Notes: generated by a model from the letters alone, not told the origin. Numbered from the stretch's first letter, positions 1 to 9,594 are shown. The stretch is 22,464 nucleotides of DNA from Isotricha intestinalis (GCA_023807065.1 JAJJLU010003964.1:1-22464), one strand, 5' to 3'. Numbers and translations are program-made.

Positions 1-475
1 ATGTTATTGACTAATTTAAATATAAAAGATGTAAAAATAAAAGATTTAGAAAATGATTAAAAAACTAAAAATAATATTAAAAATGAAAATGAATGTGAAA
101 AACAAAAGATCAGAAAATAATTTAAAATGAAAGAAGATATGAATATAATGAAACCAATATAAAATTAAAAAGGTAATTAAAAAAATAAAAAATTTACAAA
201 TATTAAATTAACTCATTAATTAAATATATTATATTAAAAAAACAATAGGATTAAAAAATTTTTCTTTTCTTTTAATATTTATTTTATTGTATATATATTT
301 GTTTATCAAATCAAAATTAAATTTAATAAATTATTTTAATTATTTTTTTTTCAAACTTTTAAAAATATTTTACTTATTATTTACTATATTAATACATTTC
401 ATTTATTATATACCATAAAAAAATTTTATTTATTATAGAAGTGTTGAAAAAAATATTGTTGAATGAGTATTTTAT
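1..475. other. AT-rich edge region, no confident gene
   Basis: Frame 1 of the + strand is open from the first base to a TAA at 58-60 and could be the last 19 codons of a gene that enters from the left, but nothing in it is recognisable. If TAA were read as Gln the same frame would stay open to about 440. In DNA this AT-rich that is expected when the commonest stop is ignored, so I do not call a gene. The rest is A/T runs that form the 3' flank of the leftward LRR gene. No telomeric repeat is visible at the edge. Confidence 0.4.
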
Positions 476-3223
476 TTAAAAATGAATGTTTCTAATATGT
501 GAAATTTTCTTATCATTAGTTTCAATTTTACAATTACTGCTTAATTTATGGAATATATTACTCATATCTTTAACATTATTAGTATTAAAATTAGATAAAT
601 TTAAAGAAGATAAAGAAGTACAATTATAGAACATATAACTCATATTTTTAATATTTTTAGTATTAAAATTAGATAAATTCAAAGAAGTCAAAGAAGTACA
701 TCCAGAGAACATATAACTCATATCTTCAACATTAATTGTATTAAAATTAGATAAATTTAAAGAAGTTAAAGAAGCAACAACCAAAGAACATATAATCATA
801 TTATTAACATTATTAGTATTAAAATTAGATAAATTTAAAGAAGTTAAAGAAGAACAACCAGAGAACATATATTCCATATTATTAACATTAATTATATTAA
901 AATTAGATAAATTTAAAGAAGATAAAGAAGAACATCCTGAGAACATACTTCTCATATTATTAACATTATTAGTATTAATATTGGATAAATTTAAAGAAGT
1001 TAAAGAAGAACAATCAGAGAACATACTTTTCATATTAATCAATGGTTTTTTAAAATTAATTTTTATTTCATATTTTCCTTCATCTTTAAATTTATGTTTT
1101 AAACCAATTTTATTATTCTTTAAATATATTTCAAAATATTTTTCTTCAATTTCATTATAATCTAATAAAATATTTTTATAATCTTGTAAAACATAATTTA
1201 TTAATTTGATTTCTTGTCCTTTTTTTGAAATATTATAAATACATTCAATATAATTATAATCAGGAATTATTTTAAATTTTTTAAAATAATATTTTCTTTC
1301 TTTTAATTTAGGATAATTTGTTAATAATTCTTCTTCAGATTTATCTTTATTTCCATTAATATTTAATATTTTTAAAAACTTTAAATCTTCAATTAAAGAA
1401 AGAAAAATAGAAATATTTTGATTAAGATTTATTCTTAAAATTAAAGATTTTAAATTTTTTGAATTTTTAATAAGTTTAGATAAATAATTATAAATTTCAT
1501 CAGATTCCTCCATATAATCTATTTTTAAATTAATCTCTTTTAATTTTTTAAATTCTATTTTATCAATAATATCTTTAATAATCGAAATATTATTTTCTTC
1601 TTCACAATAAATTGATCTTATTTCTTTATAATTTTTTATATAACATTTATTTATATTTAAATTAATATCACAAAGATTTACATTTTTATCTTCTATTATT
1701 TCTATATCTTTTAATTTTTTAAATTTACTTAATCCTTCTATTTTAATTTTATTATATTTTGATATTTCTTTTTCATCAATTGATAAATCATAATCTTTTA
1801 ATTCATCATATAATTTCAATTCTAAATAATTTTTATTTTTCTTCCAAATGAAAGAATATCTTTTTAAATTCAAATCCAAATATTTTATTGATTTTAATTT
1901 ATTTGGAAGATTTATTAAATCTTTCAATATAAATCTCTTTTTCATTAATAATTTATTAACTAAATTATAATCATCTATATTTTCAATTTCTTTTTCTGTT
2001 TCTTTAATTTCTTCTAAATTAATTTTATAATTTTCTAAATTAGGAAATTTAATTTTATTGAATAATTCAATAAATATTTTACCATTAACATTTAACTTTA
2101 AATTTTTAATTTGATTTAACATTATTATATTTGATTCAATTTTTGAATTTATATTCGTTTTATAATATATTTCTAAATCATCTATTTTAGTATTATTTAA
2201 GTTATTTAATAAATTCATTAAATTAAAATCATTAAAAATATAAACTTTTAAGAATGAAATATTTGGGAAGATATTTATTATTTCTTTTTCATTATATTTA
2301 AATGTAGAATCTTTACTTAAAATAAATAAATTTAATTCTTCTAAATTTGGACAAATAATATTTAATTCAATTAATATTTCTAAATTTAAAATTGATATAT
2401 CTATTTCTTTTAAATTTATAAATATTTCTTTTTTATTCAAATAATCAATAAATATTTTATCAATATTATAACATAAACTAATTTTATTTGCATTTATTAT
2501 TTTAAAAAAATTAACATATTTTTCTTTTAATTCATTTATATTATATTCTACATTTTCTAAATTATTTTCATTTAAAAATTTATCATATCCTAATTTTTTC
2601 AAATTATTCCAAACAAAATTTAAATCACTTTTAATTCAATTATAATAATATTTTATAAAATCTTCAAATTTTAAAAACCCATCTTTATCACTATCATATG
2701 AAAATAATTTATTAACATAATCACTATTTTCATTAATTGTTTGAATAAATTGAATTGATTGTTGTTTAGACATTTTTCCATTAGTAGAAAATATAGTAAA
2801 TATAGTTTTAAAAGTATTAATTGCAATATTTGTTAATTTATCTTCTTTTATTAATAATATTCTTGGTAAATCATTATATCTCATTTCTTTTATTTCAATC
2901 CTTATATTTTCTTTAAAATTTTTATTATCAATCATTGAATTAAAATCTTTATCTTCTATATTTAAAATAAAATCTTTTTTATTTGATAAAATATTTAAAA
3001 ATAAATCATATGAAATATCTTTAAATTCATTTTTAAATTGAATCCAATAATTCTCAATAAATTTAAAATTATATTTCTCAATCTTTTTTTGATAAAAATA
3101 TTCTTTAATTGATGTGTCTAATTTTTTGAGTAAATATTTATTATATTTAATAATTTTGTATTTTCTTTTTTGATTAATGAAAGAAAATAACTCTTGTAAA
3201 CAATGAGGTGATTTAATCTTCAT
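476..3223 (-). CDS. EF-hand plus leucine-rich/BspA-repeat protein, interrupted by one in-frame TGA
   Basis: Two reading frames, 3223-2639 (195 aa) and 2602-479 (708 aa), lie in the same frame. They are separated only by a TGA at 2638-2636 and eleven sense codons (IKSDLNFVWNN). The downstream part has no ATG at its head; it would start at TTG, so I annotate one gene of about 915 codons. Residues 1-60 are basic and helical. Residues 138-192 look like an EF-hand pair: a degenerate first loop (FSTNGKMSKQQS) and a good second one with D177, D179, D181, G182 and D188. The middle is irregular leucine-rich sequence. The C-terminal part (566-1033) is six 26-residue BspA/DUF285-type units with MFSGCSSLTSLNLSNFNT as core. 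Such repeats usually form protein-binding or surface scaffolds; there is no signal peptide or membrane segment, so an intracellular role is equally possible. It ends with TAA. It may be a gene with UGA readthrough or reassignment, or a recently damaged member of a repeat family, since a decayed copy lies upstream. Confidence 0.75.
566..1033 (-). repeat. Six tandem 78-bp BspA-type repeat units
   Basis: The coding repeats start with M-x-x-M-F-S-x-C-(S/T)-S-L and continue S-L-N-L-S-N-(F/I)-N-(T/I), 26 residues per unit. Units 1, 2, 3, 5 and 6 keep this pattern. Unit 4 (799-722) begins MIICSLVVAS instead, because its first bases are read in a shifted frame. The near-identity of TTAAAATTAGATAAATTTAA between units at DNA level points to recent expansion or gene conversion. 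Confidence 0.85.
2636..2638 (-). other. In-frame TGA within the EF-hand/LRR gene
   Basis: On the minus strand the codons read TAT TAT TAT AAT TGA ATT AAA AGT. The frame is open for 195 codons before and 719 codons after. All other complete genes here stop at TAA, so this is the only TGA that ends an otherwise convincing coding frame. Tryptophan elsewhere is TGG (about a dozen times by eye) and cysteine is TGT or TGC. A general reassignment of TGA to Trp would therefore be odd. Occasional use (as Cys or Trp), readthrough or a nonsense mutation all remain possible. Confidence 0.7.
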
Positions 3224-3730
3224 TTTTTATCGAAATTTATTTTTAATATCTTAAATAAATATATTAACTTTATTTTATAATTTAATTTTTAAAAACATAA
3301 ACTTCGTTTTGAAATGATTTAGAGATAACTATTTTCTCTTTTGATTCATTTAATATTTTCCACAGGCCAAAAATACTGCAATATCAAATATAATTGAAAA
3401 ATTTCATTCAAAATATAAAAATTATTTGATTTTAATAATTCATAACATAAAATTTTGGATTGGGTAAATAAAAAAAATATTTCATATTTTAAAAAAAAAA
3501 AAATAAAAAATTTTGAATAAAGAAAAAATATGGAAATTACTTTTATAAAATAAATGAAATAAAAAGAAAAAGAGAATATGACTTGTTTTTAAATTTAATT
3601 ATTATATTGAATGCCAATTGTAAATAGTATACTATGTTTTTTTAATTATTGAATAAGGTTGATTTTTATTAATCTTTTTAGTTATATATAGATAATATAT
3701 CATACTATTTAAATTCCAAATAATAATTTT
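3224..3730. other. Intergenic, AT-rich, one unresolved open stretch
   Basis: This is mostly A/T runs. A less AT-rich patch around 3300-3400 is open on both strands. On the minus strand about 80 codons (3588-3349) run into TGA at 3348-3346 without an ATG; the first half is homopolymer Phe/Lys. On the + strand a shorter frame covers about the same bases. Neither gives a recognisable protein, so I leave it as possible remnant sequence upstream of the LRR gene. Confidence 0.4.
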
Positions 3731-4006
3731 AAATTAATATCACAGGTGTTTACATTTTTATCTTCTATTATTTATATCTTTTAATTTTTTAAATTTAATT
3801 AATCCTTCTATTTTAATTTTATTATATTTTGATATTTCTTTTTCATCAATAGATAAGTCATAATCATTTAATTCATCATATAATTTCAATTCTAAATAAT
3901 TTTTATATTTCATCCTTTTATTAATTTTAATTTATTTGGAAGATTAATTAAATCTTTCAATATAAATCTCTTTTTCATTAATAATATATTCATTAAATTA
4001 TAATCA
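3731..4006 (-). pseudogene. Decayed partial copy of the LRR gene
   Basis: This stretch aligns base for base with 1659-1973 of the LRR gene, in the same orientation. Shared words include ttaatttatttggaagatt and aaatctctttttcattaata. Relative to the intact gene it lacks about 40 bases (matching roughly 1838-1894), which shifts the frame. It also has a 2-base loss next to the KDIE codons and scattered substitutions. Neither the BspA repeats nor the EF-hand region is present nearby, so it is an isolated internal fragment, most simply the relic of a tandem duplication. Confidence 0.8.
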
Positions 4007-4300
4007 ATAATTAATTAACAACATAAAACTCAAATTATCTCAATAAAATATCATTTTTCAATTCTTAATATAAATCAGAATTCAAATAAAATACAATTCC
4101 TATTTCTCTTGCAGAAATTCTTTCATATTTATCTAAATTAAATATAAAACATCATTAAAGCATCAGATAAAATCCTAAATTTTAAATTCCATTTAGATTT
4201 TCTTAAAATGAAAAGAATCTTCGATAAAGAAATGAATAGAAGAAAATTAAATTATTCTCTCATTGCTTAAATTATATTTCTTTAACTGGAGTTATTTTTA
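4007..4300 (-). pseudogene. Eroded coding remnant of unknown origin
   Basis: On the minus strand, codons 4251-4141 are open for 37 residues (including KSKWNLKFRILSDALMMFYI). In the next frame 4151-4068 is open for 28 residues (including DKYERISAREIGIVFYLNS) before a TAA. The amino-acid mix is protein-like rather than homopolymer, and the two pieces abut with a frameshift between them. I cannot name the parent gene. It sits directly beyond the LRR relic and may be part of the same duplicated block or a different dead gene. The remaining bases to 4524 are A/T-rich 3' flank of the oxidoreductase gene. Confidence 0.3.
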
Positions 4301-4524
4301 TTCTAAATGAAATTATTTTTTCTAAATAAATTAACAGAAGTTGTGTTAAAGAAAATATTTAATTTATTTTATGTTTTTTCAAAGAATATTTTTTAAATAA
4401 CTTAATAAAATAAAAAAACAAAATAGGTTATTTATTAAACTTTTTAATCAAAAAAGCATATTTAAAAATTCCCAAATCAAATTTATATTAAATAAAATAC
4501 TTATTAAAATTCCAAAAAAAAAAT

Positions 4525-5667
4525 TTATTTTAAGACTTTATTTTTATGAAAAACACATTTAGAAAATTCTCTTAAACAAGTATTACAAGAAACACACTTA
4601 GCTTTATCCATAATTCCTCTTTTCCATCTTTTGACAAGATCAGGTTCACAAATCAATGGTCTTCCCAAAGCAACATACTCAATATTACTATTATTTAAAA
4701 CATAATAAATACTTTCAACATCTCTAATACCTCCAATTAATAAAACTGGAATATTAACAATATCTGCAAGCTTTTTAGCCGATTCAAAAAAAAATGGTTT
4801 TCTTTCTTTTGACTTTACCCAATCCATTCCACTTACTTGAATAATATCAACTCCTGCTTTTTCAGCTAATTGGCATGTTAATAAAAAACCTTCTTTAGAA
4901 ATTCCATTTTTAATTCCATCATCAGAATTTATTTTAAGTGATATTATAAAATCATTTCCAACAACTTTTCTTATTTTTTCTATAATTTCTATTATTATTC
5001 TTGCTCTATTTTCATCACTTCCTCCATATTCATCTGTTCTTTTATTAAATGCAGGACTTAGAAATTGACTTAATAAATATAAATGAGCAGCATGAATTTC
5101 AATTCCGTCAAATTCAGATTTTTTAGCTCTAATAGCTCCTTTTAAAAAATCATCTTCAATTCTTATTATATCTTCCTTTGTCATTTCTTTTGTTGTTTTA
5201 TTATTAAAAGGACTTATTATTTGACTTGGAGAATATATTGTTTCTATATTTGATATTGTTGTTTGAGCTCCACAATGTGCTAATTGCATTATAATATTTA
5301 CATTATTTTTATGAACAAGAGATGTTAATTTTTTATATTCTTCAATATAGGAATCACTGTCTATTCTAAAATTACCTGAATTCTCGTATTTTCCATAGTC
5401 ACTCACCATTGTAAATCCAGTGAAGATAGTACCAACTCCTTCTGAGGATAGGTTTTCATAAAGGGAAAGATAATCTTCTGTTAAGTGACCATTTTTAAAT
5501 GCACAGTAATCTCCTATTGAACCTCGAAATAAACGGTTTTTTAATTTTAAATTTTTTAATTTGGTTTCTTCGAAGATTTCTCTCTTTTTGTTTGGAGTTT
5601 TTTTCTGTTGATTACTGCTTTGAGTTAATATAAAGAACATAAATATATATAATTTAGATGTTTTCAT
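4525..5667 (-). CDS. FMN-dependent NADH:flavin oxidoreductase (old yellow enzyme / 2,4-dienoyl-CoA reductase N-terminal type)
   Basis: The 380-residue protein is a TIM-barrel FMN enzyme that would reduce activated C=C bonds or related substrates with NAD(P)H. Visible signatures are MQLAH (127-131), the catalytic pair in IHAAH (H192, H195), QFLSP (201-205), the DEYGGSDENR block (212-221), SLKIN (243-247), IGGI (311-314) for phosphate binding and LGRPLICEPDL (334-344). The end carries C358, C361, C364 and C371 (CVSCNTC), the cysteine cluster that binds 4Fe-4S in the bacterial dienoyl-CoA reductase group. The flavodoxin-like C-terminal half of the long bacterial enzymes is absent. The first 17 residues (MKTSKLYIFMFFILTQS) form a hydrophobic leader before a basic linker, unusual for this normally soluble family; it may be a signal peptide or anchor. 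The family is common in anaerobic bacteria, so lateral origin is plausible. The ATG at 5667 is the first in frame. Confidence 0.9.
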   Translation of the reverse strand: MKTSKLYIFMFFILTQSSNQQKKTPNKKREIFEETKLKNLKLKNRLFRGSIGDYCAFKNGHLTEDYLSLYENLSSEGVGTIFTGFTMVSDYGKYENSGNFRIDSDSYIEEYKKLTSLVHKNNVNIIMQLAHCGAQTTISNIETIYSPSQIISPFNNKTTKEMTKEDIIRIEDDFLKGAIRAKKSEFDGIEIHAAHLYLLSQFLSPAFNKRTDEYGGSDENRARIIIEIIEKIRKVVGNDFIISLKINSDDGIKNGISKEGFLLTCQLAEKAGVDIIQVSGMDWVKSKERKPFFFESAKKLADIVNIPVLLIGGIRDVESIYYVLNNSNIEYVALGRPLICEPDLVKRWKRGIMDKAKCVSCNTCLREFSKCVFHKNKVLK

Positions 5668-6327
5668 TTTATTATAAGTTATTTTATGTAAAAAGAGATT
5701 ATATTATTAATGTGATTAATCAATATTTATGTTTTTAATTGTTGGGAATAATTCGAATTTAGATATTAATTTCAGTTTTTATTTAACAAAATTAAATATA
5801 TATTTCATTTCTTTTAAGGTTTGTCTATAACAAGTTTAACAAATAATCATTTTTTTCTAAAATGCATTAATTGAAGTCATGTTTTTATTATATTTATTTT
5901 TTTATTTGTTTACATACTATTTTAAAAAATCTTTATATTATTCTAATATATTAAATAAAAAAATTCTAAAAATAATGATTTGTTAAAATTAAAAAATATG
6001 AAGAAGAAGATAAAATTTGAATTAATAATATAGAAAAAAAAGAAATATAATAAAACAAATTTAAACAAAATATATTAAAAGTTTATCAATTATCATTTAA
6101 ATTATGGGTTTTAATTTTAATTTTTCCATTTTCAAATTTTTTTTGTTTTTTATTAAAAACACCTATTAATTTTTCTCTTTGTTATTCTTATTTATAGTTT
6201 TGAATATTCTTCAATTGTTTATGAAAAAATATATTTTAAATGATATTATTTATAATAAAATTAAACACATAAAAAAAAACTAAATTGACATAAAAGCCTA
6301 ATTTTTATATATTAAAATGACCAATAC
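5668..6327. other. Intergenic, no confident gene
   Basis: The stretch is A/T-rich. On the minus strand 5880-5716 starts with ATG and reads like protein (for example MKYIFNFVK and KLKLISKFELFPTIKNI) but is cut by TAG and two TAA codons within 55 codons. It may be an eroded gene or chance. Nothing else stands out. The upstream control region of the leftward oxidoreductase gene must lie at the low end of this interval, but I see no motif I can defend. Confidence 0.35.
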
Positions 6328-6450
6328 ATGAAAATTTATATAATCATATTTTTCTTTTTATTAGGCAATTTTGGAGAGGCTACAATAAAAAGAAAGAAAA
6401 AATATCTTTTTAGTCTATTAAAAACAGTTCTGAATATATTAAAGTATTAA
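6328..6450 (+). CDS. Possible 40-residue secreted basic peptide
   Basis: A short ORF runs from ATG at 6328 to TAA at 6448-6450. Residues 1-18 (MKIYIIIFFFLLGNFGEA) look like a complete signal peptide with a hydrophobic core and small residues at the end. The rest (TIKRKKKYLFSLLKTVLNIL then KY) is basic and could form an amphipathic helix, the general shape of a membrane-active peptide. It sits alone in intergenic DNA between two leftward genes and has no family match I know. It could equally be the 5' end of a dead secreted-protein gene. GGC, GAG and CTG codons are unusual here. Function unknown. Confidence 0.3.
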   Translation: MKIYIIIFFFLLGNFGEATIKRKKKYLFSLLKTVLNILKY

Positions 6451-6651
6451 TGATGTTGAAAATCTTTATTTTCTACATAAATTGTTATTTTAAATATATA
6501 GTTTTGAATAATCATTGATTGAATAAAATATTTAGAAATATAAAAAAGGGAATGAATAATAAAAATAAGTGGGAGAATATTTTTTATAAAACAAATTGAG
6601 AAATTAAAAAAAATTTAATTTAATTTATTATTTTTAGAAGTAGATTATTAT

Positions 6652-8418
6652 TTAATTATTATCCCGTTCATTAACAATAGATTTAATTTGAATAGTAGAT
6701 AAATTCAATAATCTTTTTTCAATATTATTTTTATTTTTTTTATTAAATAAATAATTATAATACTTGACAAAATTTACTATTTCTTTGCTTTCAGAAATTT
6801 TATTATATCTTAAAGCAATTTTTTTATGAATATTATTGTGTTTACTGTAAGAAATTAAAGGTTTAGATAAAAATTCTAATATAATACTCTCTCTGGGTTC
6901 TAAAAGAACATAATTTATTAATTCAATTTGTTGAGCTTTTCTTAAATATGATAAAATATCTAATTGAAAAAAAAGTTGCTTCTTCCCTTTATCAAATAAT
7001 ATATTTTTTTCATTTAATTTCTTACAAGAACAACAAGGAAAAATAAAATATATTATTATTTCAAAAAAATTATGTTTTATTATATGTTGATTATCATGAA
7101 TTTTTCTTTTTTTTTCATTTATTGTTGATTTTTTCTGATTAATAAAAAAATTTGTTTTTAAATTATCAGTTTTTGAATAACTAAAAGAATTTTTTTTATT
7201 TAATTCTCTGTCAGAATTATTTTCAATAAGAACTAAATTTTTTTTAATATTACGATCATTATTTTTCAAATAATTCATATCTTGTCTGAATTTTTCGTTA
7301 ATTTCATTAATCTCTTTTGACAATTTAATTTTACCTTTAAACTGAAAAATTTTTTCAATAATAGATTGATAACCGTAAAACATATTAATTCTTGAAATGA
7401 TAAGAAATAAAATCAATAAAATAGTAGAAATTAAACTAGTAATTTGAGCAGTAAATTCAGTTAATTTCATATATTTTCTTTCAATAATAGTATAAATAGA
7501 AGCACTTCTAATGTAAATTTTTGCTAATACATTATATTCATAAATGTAATCTTTATTAATATATCTCTCATATCCTTTTTTAACAGAATAAGTTTCATAA
7601 GAAGAAAAACCTAAAAAATATTTGGTTTTATGATTATCTAGAATATAATTTTCATATGAATCAAAAGACTTTATTTTAAAATATAAATTCATTTTTAACT
7701 CTTCATCTGGTTTCAAGACTAAAAATTGTTCAGATAAAAATCTCTTAATAGGTTTTTTATAATCATTAACATTAATATAAGTATCAATATAATAAATAAC
7801 AATTTGACATTCATTAGAAAGAAATAATTGAATTAATTCATTAAAACATTTTTCATCCATGCAATTACTTTCAAAAGTTAAATCAAAATAAGAAAAAATT
7901 GTTTCTGTATATGTACCATTTATAATATAGTCAACATTTTCAGGACAAAATAATGAATCTAAAGAATTTTCATCAAAATTTTTATTAAATTCATCATAAA
8001 AATCCTTTTTTTCACATTTTCTATAATTAATTTCTATTTTATTTTTCACACGATTTCCATTTGTTTTATTTATATTAAAATAATTTGCTTTTATTGATAA
8101 ATAACTTAATATTTTCTCATCTAATTCATTATCTCCACATGAAATTCCAAAAGAGAAAGTGTTTGAAAAATTTTTAAAAGATATTTCTTTTGTTTCATCA
8201 ATTTGCATATCATTATATACTAAACTCATATTATTTCTTTTCACAAAATTTATTCCTTGTAATAATATATAAACTAAAGAAAAAAGAATAAAAATTATAA
8301 AAATAAATCCTCCTGTAATACTTCGATAATTATAATTGGATTTATAATGAAAATTAAATTTTACTCCAAAATAATCCATAAATATTAAACAAGATTTTAT
8401 TTTTTTTAATAATGACAT
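6652..8418 (-). CDS. Two-pass membrane protein with cysteine-containing ectodomain (ciliate-type family)
   Basis: This 588-residue protein has a short N-terminal tail and a first membrane segment at about 37-55, preceded by the motif YRSITGG. A lumenal or extracellular domain of about 265 residues follows, with cysteines at 94, 135, 158, 186, 191 and 204 and an NGT glycosylation site near 167. A second membrane segment lies at about 324-343, and the last 240 residues are basic and presumably cytoplasmic. The tail has a CC-x-C patch (462-465) and a conserved-looking block (LDILSYLRKAQQIELINYVL then EFLSKPLIS). The Y-x-(S/T)-x-x-GG start, the phrase NTFSFGI after the first segment and the late tail block match what I recall of an uncharacterised family expanded in ciliates. 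No enzymatic motif is visible. The ATG at 8418 is the first in frame, and the gene ends with TAA. Function unknown. Confidence 0.8.
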   Translation of the reverse strand: MSLLKKIKSCLIFMDYFGVKFNFHYKSNYNYRSITGGFIFIIFILFSLVYILLQGINFVKRNNMSLVYNDMQIDETKEISFKNFSNTFSFGISCGDNELDEKILSYLSIKANYFNINKTNGNRVKNKIEINYRKCEKKDFYDEFNKNFDENSLDSLFCPENVDYIINGTYTETIFSYFDLTFESNCMDEKCFNELIQLFLSNECQIVIYYIDTYINVNDYKKPIKRFLSEQFLVLKPDEELKMNLYFKIKSFDSYENYILDNHKTKYFLGFSSYETYSVKKGYERYINKDYIYEYNVLAKIYIRSASIYTIIERKYMKLTEFTAQITSLISTILLILFLIISRINMFYGYQSIIEKIFQFKGKIKLSKEINEINEKFRQDMNYLKNNDRNIKKNLVLIENNSDRELNKKNSFSYSKTDNLKTNFFINQKKSTINEKKRKIHDNQHIIKHNFFEIIIYFIFPCCSCKKLNEKNILFDKGKKQLFFQLDILSYLRKAQQIELINYVLLEPRESIILEFLSKPLISYSKHNNIHKKIALRYNKISESKEIVNFVKYYNYLFNKKNKNNIEKRLLNLSTIQIKSIVNERDNN

Positions 8419-8564
8419 TTTCTTCTAATATATTTTATATTTTTAAATTTTTTTTGTAAAAAAAAAAGATTTCGTGTGGGAAATTATTTTTAATAAATAT
8501 GAATAAAAATTAATTAAATAAATGAATATTTTAAATTTAATTTTAAACAAAATAAATACATAAT

Positions 8565-9513
8565 TTATATTCTAATATGTCTTTTATTCTTTATAATATT
8601 AGGAGAATTTCCAGATCTAGTTTTTGTAGAAGTTTTAGAATCATTAGTATGATTATGCATTAGTGTTGTGTTATTAGTATTATTTGAATTTGTGTTTTCA
8701 TTATTTAATTCTTTTATTTTTAAAGTTAATCTTGAAATTGCAGTTGAAATTGTTTTTATATGAGTATTTAAATTTTCATTTTCAATTATTCTTTCATTTA
8801 ATTCACATTCTTTATCTTCTTTTCTTAATAATAAATTTGCTTTATCTTCATTTTCAATTTCAACATCTTTTTTTATTGGATTATTTTCTTCAAAAATTTT
8901 TATTTTATCTTTTAATATTTTTATTTGTTTATCATAGTAAGAATATTTTTGTTTTAATTTACTTATTTTTGTTAACAGTATTTTTTCTGTATTTATAAAT
9001 TCTTCTTTTTCTTTATCTAATTGATTTTTATATTTTTTTAATATAGATTTTTGCTTTTCAATTTCTTTTAAATTGGAATTTACTTTTGATTCAATATCTA
9101 CTAATTTATTTTGTAATTTTTTAGTTTCTTTATTTTTGTTTTGAAGAATTTCTTCGTTTATTTTTGATACACACATTTTTATTTTATTTTCATATTTATC
9201 AATAATATTTATTTCATCACCAAAATTTTCTATTAGAAATTTTTTTAAATCACCAACATTATTTTTATTTTTTACAACATCTTTAACAATATTTTTTATT
9301 TTTCTTATATATTTTATATAATATTTATTTAATCTTTCTATATAATTAAATTCATTTCTTAATTGAATTATAATTGATTCTTTATTAATTACTTTATTTT
9401 ACTTGAATTAATAGATTTTTTGATTTTTTAATATCTTTTTTTGTATTTAATAATTCAACAATTAAATCTCTTAATTTACCATCATCTTTATGAACAGGAA
9501 TTTTTTTCTTCAT
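8565..9513 (-). CDS. Coiled-coil protein, about 315 aa, requiring a +1 frame change
   Basis: The clear frame 9395-8568 has no ATG until residue M at 9176, yet it is open and protein-like for 73 codons before that (including QLRNEFNYIERLNKYY). Directly upstream, another frame begins with ATG at 9513 and gives 39 residues (MKKKIPVHKDDGKLRDLIVE, then on to LLIQVK) before a TAA at 9396-9394. Skipping the T of that TAA joins the two at AAA-TAA-A, giving LLIQVK+KVINKES. The product is almost wholly helical, with long coiled coil from about residue 110 to 280 and a basic Asn/Thr/Ser-rich tail. I cannot name it; a cytoskeletal or basal-body component would be a guess. No GT-AG intron restores the frame. 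It ends with TAA, 81 bp downstream of the giant coiled-coil gene's stop. Confidence 0.7.
9394..9399 (-). other. Candidate +1 frameshift site AAA-TAA-A
   Basis: The minus strand reads GTA AAA TAA AGT in the upstream frame and GTA AAA (T) AAA GTA ATT in the downstream one. This is the same word at which Euplotes ribosomes shift +1 (AAA-TAR). Losing one A from the AAAA run just before it would also restore a continuous frame, so a one-base assembly error is a real alternative. Confidence 0.5.
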
Positions 9514-9594
9514 TATTTTATATTATTATTCAAACATTATTTTAATAAATAAATATTTATATATATATAAAATAAAATTATACAATTATTAAAT

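Noticed and set aside
1..440. A 140-codon frame on the + strand if TAA is read as Gln
   Set aside because: Real genes here use CAA for Gln and TAA to stop. Ignoring TAA in AT-rich DNA gives long open frames by chance.
476..2602. Separate LRR gene starting at 2602
   Set aside because: Its first codon is TTG, not ATG, and the upstream EF-hand frame is in phase with it.
5716..5880. Minus-strand frame MTSINAF... with TAG and TAA inside
   Set aside because: Only 55 codons with three stops and no recognisable protein; kept as a note in the intergenic entry only.
9370..9402. Short intron (GTAAAATAAAG...AG) explaining the frame break
   Set aside because: None of the available GT-AG pairs gives a length that joins the two frames.
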